A stretch of 64,000 bases of DNA from Enterococcus saigonensis (lineage in GTDB: Bacteria; Bacillota; Bacilli; Lactobacillales; Enterococcaceae), in NCBI RefSeq assembly GCF_011397115.1, contig NZ_AP022822.1, positions 2,460,001-2,524,000 on the forward strand, written 5' to 3'. Positions 42,153 through 49,636 of the stretch are shown piece by piece. The notes under the pieces are model-generated. The model saw only the letters and a list, made by a program, of their open reading frames with translations, ran no database searches and was not told where the DNA came from. The stretch's first letter is position 1. Every line of letters begins with the position of its first letter. A program made the position numbers and the translations under genes.

Positions 42153-42467
42153 TTATGCTTTCACCATATCGTCTGCGTGCATAATGTAATTGGTAAATCC
42201 TCGATTGCCAATTTTATAACCTTCTGCGGTAATATGTGGGTTGATGAGTTTGACTTTTTCGTCGGATTCAAAATGTTTCTCGCCAGCTTCGGAGGGAAGA
42301 ATGACAACAATATCATCTGCTCGTTGAATCGTTGAGTATAAATTGTAACTACGAGAGAGAATGGTTGGTCTGCCATTTATTCGACGTTGTTCAATGTTCC
42401 CTTCACCAGCATATTCTAATTGTCCAAATGTTTTTTCCATATTGGGAATGACATATTTAAGTTCCAT
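42153..42467 (-). CDS. DUF961-family protein (Tn916 Orf23)
   Basis: This 104-residue paralogue of Orf22 begins MELKYVIPNMEKTFGQLEYA. It is the first main gene of the conjugation operon. A 26-codon small frame with a good ribosome binding site lies just upstream. Confidence 0.9.
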   Translation of the reverse strand: MELKYVIPNMEKTFGQLEYAGEGNIEQRRINGRPTILSRSYNLYSTIQRADDIVVILPSEAGEKHFESDEKVKLINPHITAEGYKIGNRGFTNYIMHADDMVKA

Positions 42468-42490
42468 ATTTTTACCTATCCTTTCTGTTT

Positions 42491-42571
42491 TTATGTTTGA
42501 ATGAATCTTATTTGTGTGATGGTTTTAAAGGGGGGAGAGCGACCTTTTGATTCTTGATTTTTTATTTTCAT
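42491..42571 (-). CDS. Small ORF upstream of orf23 (possible leader peptide)
   Basis: ATG at 42571 follows AGGAAG by seven bases and opens a 26-codon frame (MKIKNQESKGRSPPFKT...) ending 23 bp before the orf23 ATG. It is basic and has a Pro-Pro pair, which could slow ribosomes. It may be a leader peptide or a small conserved protein. Support is a good ribosome binding site and position only. Confidence 0.45.
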   Translation of the reverse strand: MKIKNQESKGRSPPFKTITQIRFIQT

Positions 42572-42606
42572 AAGTTCACTTCCTTTCAAAATTGGGTAAA
42601 AAAATA

Positions 42607-42626
42607 GACGCTCCGTACTGAGCGTC
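42607..42626 (-). terminator. Terminator after the Gabija-type operon
   Basis: GACGCTC (42607-42613) pairs with GAGCGTC (42620-42626) around CGTACT. On the minus strand a run of seven T follows. It lies 40 bp downstream of the gajB-like stop codon and separates the defence pair from the conjugation operon. Confidence 0.8.
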
Positions 42627-42666
42627 CGATTCCTACTATATTTAAAACAACGACTACCTAGGTATT

Positions 42667-44443
42667 TTAAATATTATAATCAAATTCTATTTTATCTAAT
42701 AATTGAGTGGGATAAAGCAAGTCTCCTTTACTCGTAAAATAACCCACCTCTGAGAAAAGAAATAAATTATTTTTTGCTCTTGAACAAATTACGTATAGTA
42801 GTTTTCTCGCTGAACTAATTCCTTTATCAGAAACATTAAAAATTTCATTCCAATGAGGAATTTTCCCGTTTAGAAGATTAATAGCGATAACAGTATCATA
42901 CTCATTTCCTTTAACTTTATGTGCTGTAGTAAGTGTGATACCATCTCGAGATTTAAACATCTTCTTAAAACTAGATACACTACTAGATAATGAATTATTT
43001 TTTATCCGATCTTCTACTTCGTTAATAAAAAATAGACGGGTAATTTTTCTCGTCAATATTAAGATTAACAAATATATGTTTGGTAACAAATTTGTATAAA
43101 TCAACACCGTTGTCGTCTCCACTATACATTCTTTTCACACTGTTTATTAGCTGTAATAAATCTAAGTCAATAAAATAATCTTTAACTTCTATTCCAAATT
43201 CATTTTTTAATATAATTAAAATATCGTTTGCAATTAGCTTTCTTCTTCGAACCTTTTCACCTGATTCAGTAAAGTACAAAATTGCTAACTTGAAAAATAA
43301 ACTATGATTATTTACCTTAATTGGTGATATATTTATAGCATCAAAATTGCAATACGGTAATTCTTTCTTTAAATACTCACCCAGTGAAAACAGAGGATAG
43401 TGTTGAGGAGCAAGTACACAAATATCTTTTTCATGAATGCCGCTTTCAATCTTTTCCTTTATTATATTTTTTATTATGTTGGGTAAATCCTCCTTAGTAA
43501 CTTTGCAATCATAACTTATAAAACCACGGTCGTTTTTATTATTCCCTCTGCTTTCAATCTCGTAAGGACAACTCTGAAAATTAGAGTAGAAGTCTACTAA
43601 TCTCTGATTAGACCTGTAACAGCCATGTAGCGTCTTTGATTGAAAAGTGTGACTAGTTAGCATTTCTAGTTCTTCAACTGATTTAGCTATACCATCTAAT
43701 GATCCATAAATTGCTTGGTCAATATCTCCAACAAACATTGACTGAATTTGAGGGTTGTTTTGAAGTAATTTAGCTATTACATTGTATTGTAATTCTCTAG
43801 TATCTTGAAATTCATCCACATAAATCGCCCTTATATTACTAGCAATATTACGTGCAACGTTACTGTTTACAGTTAAAATTTTATACGCTACTAGTAAAAT
43901 CATATCAAAATCAATTTCTTTATTTTTTTCCAACATAGTGTGATACATTTCAGAAACTTGAGTATACTGAACTTCATTAATTTTAAAATCATGAGAAAGT
44001 GACAAATCAATTTTGTTCAGTTCATACGTTTTGAGATTTAAATTCAGCATATTATTAATTTGGCTGACGTAAGCTCTTTGAGTATAATCATCAATAATTG
44101 TAAATCCTTTTGATACTCTTGAGAGATTCATTTTAAAAGGATAAATAATAAATTCAAGACAAAACTGATGTATTGTCCCCACCCAAATATTAATATCATC
44201 ATCTATACTAAGTAAACTTAGGCGTTCCTTAATTTCTTCAGCAGCTCTATTAGTGTATGTGATAGCAATTATTCTTTTTAGTGATCCATCGTGTTTAATT
44301 GCTTGGTAAGCAATTTTCCTTGTAAGTACCCTTGTTTTCCCACTCCCAGGACATGCATTTACATAAAGGTTATCTTCACTTTCCACAACATCTTTTTGTT
44401 CTAAATTTAAATCATTTACGATTTTTTCGAAGATATTTGTCAT
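42667..44443 (-). pseudogene. GajB-like UvrD-type helicase, frameshifted
   Basis: Two frames encode one superfamily 1 helicase. The first (473 codons, 44443-43022) has Walker A ACPGSGKTRVLTRK and Walker B FVDEFQDTRELQYN. The second (in use from about 43033 to 42667) has the C-terminal motifs TTAHKVKGNEYDTVIAINL and LLYVICSRAKNNLFLF. They join at a run of six T (43027-43032 on the plus strand as A6). Five T would restore one frame of about 591 residues through SIFINEVEDRIK. It follows the GajA-like gene with a 4-bp overlap, as in Gabija. The shift may be a mutation, a sequencing error or slippage. Confidence 0.85.
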
Positions 44444-46629
44444 TTTGAAACCTCAGCATAAAGTATTTTTGTGTAATTTTCTATCTGATTGATTAGATAC
44501 ACAACATCCTCATCTTTACCAAAGTACTCTAATAAAGAAATTATTGCTATATTCAAATCAGCTGTATCACTTGTTTTTAAACTAGCTGATAAAGCTGACA
44601 ATTCTGTAGTTTCCTCGTACAAGTCGATTGTATGGAGTAGAATTTTTTTATAAATTGAGAGATCTACTATTTCCTGACATGCAAAAGCAATAGCATTAAG
44701 AATATACTTAGGAATTTTGATTAAAAAGTCAATTTTTTCACCTAACTCAATTGCAAACCACCCCTTACCAACATGATTGGCTAGTTTTAACATCGCTAAA
44801 TTTCTTTCTAAATATTGTTCACTTTGTATTTCTTCTTTATAAGCAGTTATTGTTTTTTTATCTTTGAATGCGTCATCTATAATTGGACTGACATAAGTTA
44901 GAATATTTTCTTTATTCACATCTAAAAACTCAATTTCAAATGTTGTATTAGCATAAAAACAATTAACCCAATTGTTTTCATTAAAAAGGGAGGATAATTT
45001 TTCTTTTCTTGCTTGACCTTTCTCTTGTGCAGTGCTTTTATACAATCGATGTTCTGATGGGATTGCCTGTTCATCTAAATCAGTTACAATAGCACACTTT
45101 CTCTGTATTCTATCATCGTCAAACAAGCTAGCGATATATTCAAACGAAGTACTACCAACATTAATCAAACCTATTCCAAGTTCGTCTAAGTTTATACCAA
45201 ATAATTTTTTTACTATTTGAGGAATAAGTATTTCTTCAGCATCTCCTTCAACTAAGATAACACCTTTAGAAAAAAGCAATCCATTTCTTTTAACATCTAA
45301 ATATCTCTCTACTGCGTTTATTAGATTTAGATTGTTCTTTTTTAACTTTTCTTTAGCAAATGAGTTCAGATTATTTGCTGGATTCATAACGATAGATTTG
45401 CCATTAAACGATTTTAATACATTCATCCGAGATATTTCAGACACTTCAGCTAAATGTACAGAATGTGTGGTCATGAGAATCTGAGTATAGTTTTTTTGAA
45501 GATTTAATCCTTCGAACAGAGTTTTTTGAATATGATGATGAATATGAGCTTCTGGTTCTTCAATCAACATAATATTAAGTAGTTCTCTTGAACGACACGC
45601 TTCAAATTCGACTATTTTCAAAGCTAAATAAATCATATTTAGATGTCCTAACCCTAGTAAGTCTAAGTCGATATTTTGTTCTGGCTTCATTGAAAGAAAT
45701 TTTGCTAAAGAACCCATATCATCTGACATAGTTGAGGAAAGAAGAAGATTAGGAGAATACACTGAACCAATTATGCTATTTAGTTGCCGATTAATATTTT
45801 CGCCAATTTTCCTAATTTCAGGAACACTGGTAATAGTCTCATTTAATTGCTGTATAATTGTTTTTAATGACTCAACATTATCTGATGATATTTTTGATTC
45901 AATTGTTTCCATGATTCTTTTGACAGGGTTTCGATTGTTTTTCATTTCTCTAAGAACATCTCGAAGAGCGTCAACATAAACAACCGAAATATGCTTGAAA
46001 ATATCTGACATGTCAATTCTTGAGCCCAAAAGAGCTTCATCGTCTTCTTCAGGATTACTAGCTATATTGTCATTGAGTCTTCCTACCAATTTATCATAAT
46101 TTTCATTGATACAGAAATTTAGATTTGATTTAGATGTGTAGTAAAATTCATAGTCGGATAGACGAATAGAATTTCTAAATTCGTTAAATTGATGAGAGTC
46201 TAATTCAGTGGAAATATCAAATAATTGCTTTCTAATAGCTTTGTTAGGTCTAATAAATAGAGAAATACTACCTACACCTTTATCTGCATTTGAAATCAAT
46301 TCTTCTAAGATTGTTTGACTTTCAGAATTTAAAGAAATGGAAGCACAAATCTCATTGTCAAATTCTTCTTCGCTGATTCCTTCAAATGTCGCAGAGATAA
46401 TAATCCAATGCCCTTGCCACCCATTTTGAATTCCATAAAAAAAATCTGATTCTTTCAGTGTTTTACTACTATAGTAATAACTATCATCTAATAAGATTCT
46501 CAATGCAGTAAGAGCATTGGTTTTCCCTGAATCATTCTCACCTATAATAGTATTTGTCTCATTATCGAATCGAAAGATTTCGGATTCATAATTTCTAAAA
46601 TTTCGAATTTGAAGAGTAGATATAAACAT
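44440..46629 (-). CDS. GajA-like OLD-family ATP-dependent nuclease
   Basis: This 729-residue protein has an N-terminal ABC ATPase domain (FRNYESEIFRF, Walker A IIGENDSGKTNALTA at about residue 30, Walker B IMLIEEPEAHIHHH) and a TOPRIM nuclease domain (VILVEGDAEEILIPQIV, then AIVTDLDEQAIPSEHR). A helical C-terminal extension makes it longer than the 578-residue founding GajA. OLD-family ATPase followed by UvrD helicase defines the Gabija anti-phage system. AGGAG lies eight bases before the ATG, and a TATAAT hexamer lies near 46661-46666. The IS begins 82 bp upstream, so the promoter may be IS-influenced. Confidence 0.88.
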   Translation of the reverse strand: MFISTLQIRNFRNYESEIFRFDNETNTIIGENDSGKTNALTALRILLDDSYYYSSKTLKESDFFYGIQNGWQGHWIIISATFEGISEEEFDNEICASISLNSESQTILEELISNADKGVGSISLFIRPNKAIRKQLFDISTELDSHQFNEFRNSIRLSDYEFYYTSKSNLNFCINENYDKLVGRLNDNIASNPEEDDEALLGSRIDMSDIFKHISVVYVDALRDVLREMKNNRNPVKRIMETIESKISSDNVESLKTIIQQLNETITSVPEIRKIGENINRQLNSIIGSVYSPNLLLSSTMSDDMGSLAKFLSMKPEQNIDLDLLGLGHLNMIYLALKIVEFEACRSRELLNIMLIEEPEAHIHHHIQKTLFEGLNLQKNYTQILMTTHSVHLAEVSEISRMNVLKSFNGKSIVMNPANNLNSFAKEKLKKNNLNLINAVERYLDVKRNGLLFSKGVILVEGDAEEILIPQIVKKLFGINLDELGIGLINVGSTSFEYIASLFDDDRIQRKCAIVTDLDEQAIPSEHRLYKSTAQEKGQARKEKLSSLFNENNWVNCFYANTTFEIEFLDVNKENILTYVSPIIDDAFKDKKTITAYKEEIQSEQYLERNLAMLKLANHVGKGWFAIELGEKIDFLIKIPKYILNAIAFACQEIVDLSIYKKILLHTIDLYEETTELSALSASLKTSDTADLNIAIISLLEYFGKDEDVVYLINQIENYTKILYAEVSK

Positions 46630-46711
46630 AAGCAGATCTCCTAACTATTTAATTAATATGATTATATAGTAAGTTTATCATAAATTATGTTAGTAAAAGT
46701 TCTCATTATAA

Positions 46712-48048
46712 GGGAGCGTCAATAATTTTGTGTAAATGATTCTTCCCTACTGCAGATTGTTTCTAATTCTCAATCAGTTGGCTTAGCATTTGTTCAAGTT
46801 CGCCTTCGGCCTGTTGAAAGCCTTTATGACTGCGACCTAGGAATTTTTGGTTGTAAGTATCAAAAGACGAGACTAAGAAACGTTCCATCGACTCTTCGTT
46901 TTGGAACTGTTCCTTGCGGTGGCTGTATTTCTTGATTTGCTTATTAAAGGATTCAATCAAGTTCGTAGAATAAATACTCTTGCGTATGGCCAAGGGGAAA
47001 TCATAGAAAGTGAGCAAGTGATCGTTCGAAAGAATCGATTCAACCACTTTTGGATAGCTGGTTTTCCATTTTTCCGCAAAAGCACCACGTGCTTCCAACG
47101 CCACCTCTTTAGATGAGGCTTGATACACCATTTTAAAATCATCACAGACTTCCTTACGATCATCGACACGCACTTTGTGACTGATATTACGGGAAACGTG
47201 TACACAACAATGTTGAAAACGAGCTTTGGGATAGAACCGACTAATCGCTCCTACCATCCCCTTTAAGCCATCCGTGATGAACAGGAGGACATTTTTCAAA
47301 CCGCGCTCTTGAAGGTCCAATAAAATTTCCTCCCAAATCGTGATGGATTCAGTCGGTGCAATCGCATAGCTCAATACTTCCTTTGATCCGTCCGGGCGAA
47401 TGCCAACTGCGATATGAATAGCTTCCTTGGCGACGGTTTTCCGCTTTAACGGAATATACGTTGCGTCCATATAAATAGCAGCATAACGGTCATGAAGCTC
47501 CCGCCCTTTAAACGCCGTTACCTCTTCTGTAAATGATTTTGTTATATTGGACATGGTTTGGGGCGTGTAGTAATGCCCATACATTTTCTCAATCAAGTCT
47601 GCGATTTCCGACATGGTAATACCTTTTCGGAAGAGGTGAATGACGGTCTCCTCTAACGTGTCATTCGTCCGTCTATAAGCAGGAACAGTCTGTTGCTTGA
47701 ACTCACCATTGCGGTCGCGCGGAATCTGGAGATGAAGTTCCCCATACTCGGTCTTGACCGTACGGTCATAGGAGCCGTTACGAGAATTACCCGTGTTAAA
47801 ACCAATGCGATCATACTTTTCGTAATCTAGGAAAGCCGTTAACTCCGTTTTGAGAAGCGTATTGACTGCTTTCTCCAAATGGACACGGAATAATTCATTC
47901 AAATCGCCTTTGTTCGCTAGAGTCTTTAGAATTTCTGTAGTAAAATCGTTCATAGGGAAGTCCTCTCTTCTGTGAATGTGTTGTGGTAACTCTATTCTAC
48001 AGAAGGGACTTCCTTTTTTCTATTTACACAAAATATTTTACACTCTCC
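46712..48048. mobile_element. IS256-family insertion sequence
   Basis: The IS is 1337 bp, with 26-bp imperfect terminal inverted repeats (left starting GGGAGCGTCAATAATTTTGT, right starting GAGAGTGTAAAATATTTTGT, 21 of 26 identical). The 8-bp target duplication CATTATAA lies at 46704-46711 and 48049-48056. It carries one transposase. The intact duplication points to direct transposition into this site. Confidence 0.93.
46763..47953 (-). CDS. IS256-family (Mutator-type) transposase
   Basis: This 396-residue DDE transposase has catalytic Asp in IYMDATYIPLK, Asp in LLFITDGLKGMVGA, and Glu in LIESFNKQIKKYSHRKE. The CHV element HCCVHVSRNI fits the IS256 C/D-(2)-H signature. It differs from canonical IS256 and is closer to the enterococcal/lactococcal IS905/IS1310-type group as I recall. 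It appears intact. Confidence 0.93.
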   Translation of the reverse strand: MNDFTTEILKTLANKGDLNELFRVHLEKAVNTLLKTELTAFLDYEKYDRIGFNTGNSRNGSYDRTVKTEYGELHLQIPRDRNGEFKQQTVPAYRRTNDTLEETVIHLFRKGITMSEIADLIEKMYGHYYTPQTMSNITKSFTEEVTAFKGRELHDRYAAIYMDATYIPLKRKTVAKEAIHIAVGIRPDGSKEVLSYAIAPTESITIWEEILLDLQERGLKNVLLFITDGLKGMVGAISRFYPKARFQHCCVHVSRNISHKVRVDDRKEVCDDFKMVYQASSKEVALEARGAFAEKWKTSYPKVVESILSNDHLLTFYDFPLAIRKSIYSTNLIESFNKQIKKYSHRKEQFQNEESMERFLVSSFDTYNQKFLGRSHKGFQQAEGELEQMLSQLIEN

Positions 48049-48321
48049 ATTATAACAATTGGGTTAAAAAGAAAATAGATAGTATTCTACCTCATATTTA
48101 TTTGAAAGTAATATATAAAAGACGTTCAAATTCGAACGCCTCTCGTTAACCAAATATTGGATTCAGAATCTAGTTTTCATATATAAACAGAGTATGATTA
48201 GGTGCAAAAATTGCACTTTTATTGCACTTTTATTTTTATTTATAGTGTTTTACTGTTCTGTATATTGTTTTAACTCCCTTGATAGTATCGCATTCTGTTT
48301 TATACACTTTACGTTGAAAAC
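48049..48321. other. Right end of element 2, non-coding
   Basis: No gene is seen between the IS and the right core. CGTTC and GAACG (within 48122-48141) form a small inverted repeat. The rest holds the arm-type repeats at 48211-48234 and AT-rich DNA. Confidence 0.55.
48211..48234 (+). repeat. Arm-type repeats, right end of element 2
   Basis: TTGCACTTTTA is repeated in tandem with a 12-bp period (48211 and 48223). The 15-mer TGCACTTTTATTGCA within it is identical to 22609-22623 at the other end of the element. The match supports arm-type binding by the integrase at 22616-23809. Confidence 0.6.
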
Positions 48322-48334
48322 AGAGTGGGAATAA
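48322..48334 (+). repeat. attR core at right end of element 2 (site C)
   Basis: AGAGTGGGAATAA is identical to the 3' end of guaA at 16182-16194. The chromosome resumes immediately after it. Confidence 0.9.
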
Positions 48335-48360
48335 GCTTCTACCATGTATGTATCATGTAT

Positions 48361-48406
48361 AAAAAAAGTCCTTGTCAGCTATTGATGGCTGACAAGGACT
48401 TTTTTC
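48361..48406 (+). terminator. Displaced guaA terminator
   Basis: GTCCTTGTCAGC (48368-48379) pairs with GCTGACAAGGAC (48388-48399) around an 8-base loop, with A7 before and T7 after. It lies 27 bp after the right core, so before integration it would have followed guaA by the same distance. It can act in both directions. Confidence 0.8.
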
Positions 48407-48501
48407 TCTACTCTTTTTGTAAGATCACATTACTCTTACTTTAAAACCTACAAAAAAATTACAACTATTATAGGAACTACGTAGTCTTTTACTACTTTTT
48501 C

Positions 48502-49431
48502 TCATTTAAAAGGACGATTCAGTAACATATTTCCATTTTGATAGAATATTTTTTGTTTTTCCTCTTCTGATATTAGAGTTGTTTGAATGAGTTCTTGATG
48601 TAACAATTCAACCGATTTTCTATCCGTGTATGGTGCGTCACTGCCATAAACGATATGATTTGAATCAGCTAGTGTCATTAGTGCTGGTAATTGACGTGGT
48701 AAAACACGGCCAGCAGTATCAAAATATAGTTTTTTGCTGATATCGTAAACATCAATTCCTTCTACATTTCGAAAATACCCTGCTACGCGATCCGTCAAAA
48801 TCGGCATCACTGCGCCTGCATGAGGTACGATTAATTTGATGTCAGGATACTTTTCAAAAAAGTGGGTTTGAAATAATTTTAGTATTGTCATCGTCGTATC
48901 AAAGAAAAAGCCCATCAAAGGAATCGGTAAATCAATCGTTGCGTTTAACGGTAATTGTGGCTGATTCGGATGTAGCGCAACAATTGCGTTTTGTTCATTT
49001 AATTGTTCGTATACTTCATCAAATACTTCTGAACCAAAATACGCTCCTCTTGAGTTGGTAGGGACCGTAAATCCTAATGCCTTTTGTTTATTGGTTGCTC
49101 GTTTTATCGCCTTTAGCGTTTCATTAACGTAAGGCAATGGTAATGACGCAAAATAGCCAATCTGATCTGGATATTTTTCTGACAATTCTTTTCCTAGTTC
49201 ATTGGCTTCTTCTGCCAATTCAATGGTCTCATTGCGTGAACCAAAATTAATATGAGGAGAAGAAAGTGATAACACTGAATATTCAATGTCTTGTTTTTCC
49301 ATCAACTCTAACGTATCTTCAATTCTCCAACTTGGTGTTGGCCAGCCATCTGGATTTCCTGGAATATGTTTTTCCAAAGCAGCTACATAGCCTTTTGGTA
49401 AATAATGTGTGTGTAAATCAATACTCTTCAT
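48502..49431 (-). CDS. Amidohydrolase (ACMSD-like metal-dependent family)
   Basis: This 309-residue TIM-barrel hydrolase/decarboxylase has the metal motif HTHYLP near the N-terminus, ALHPNQP, VPHAGAVMP, and GSDAPYTDR with the catalytic Asp near residue 272. Family members decarboxylate or hydrolyse small aromatic or amide substrates. The substrate here is unknown. The ATG at 49431 is preferred over an in-frame TTG that abuts the AAAGG site. It stands alone between the integration site and the ABC exporter. Confidence 0.85.
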   Translation of the reverse strand: MKSIDLHTHYLPKGYVAALEKHIPGNPDGWPTPSWRIEDTLELMEKQDIEYSVLSLSSPHINFGSRNETIELAEEANELGKELSEKYPDQIGYFASLPLPYVNETLKAIKRATNKQKALGFTVPTNSRGAYFGSEVFDEVYEQLNEQNAIVALHPNQPQLPLNATIDLPIPLMGFFFDTTMTILKLFQTHFFEKYPDIKLIVPHAGAVMPILTDRVAGYFRNVEGIDVYDISKKLYFDTAGRVLPRQLPALMTLADSNHIVYGSDAPYTDRKSVELLHQELIQTTLISEEEKQKIFYQNGNMLLNRPFK

Positions 49432-49536
49432 GTTTTTTCTCAACCTTTCTAAAAATGCAACTTAACTTCTACCTTATAGCCAATAAATATCATTGACCTA
49501 AGTAGTCACTTTCGTTTTTTGTCCCCTTAAAAATTG

Positions 49537-49570
49537 CACTTCCAGAAAAAACTATCTTTTTCTGGAAGTG
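49537..49570 (-). terminator. Terminator of the ABC exporter operon
   Basis: CACTTCCAGAAAAA (49537-49550) pairs perfectly with TTTTTCTGGAAGTG (49557-49570) around a 6-base loop. It lies 66 bp beyond the permease stop codon. Confidence 0.75.
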
Positions 49571-49636
49571 TTTATTTTAGAAAGCAGTCTCAAATCACGT
49601 TTCTTCAATAAATAGTTCCTGCTAGTTGGTTAGAAA

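Larger units (their letters stand above)
22537..48334. mobile_element. Element 2: Tn5801-like tet(M) integrative conjugative element
   Basis: The element is about 25.8 kb, bounded by cores at 22537 and 48323. From the left it carries a tyrosine integrase and a DUF3173 gene in place of Tn916 int/xis. The Tn916-type orf8, orf7, orf9, KTR gene, tet(M) with leader and orf13-orf23 conjugation genes follow, with oriT between the orf20 and orf21 homologues. Cargo is ardA, Abi_C and DUF6037-like genes, a Mom-like gene, and a Gabija-type pair near the right end. Size, target site and integrase type all match what I recall of Tn5801. An IS256-family insertion lies inside it. Confidence 0.9.
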
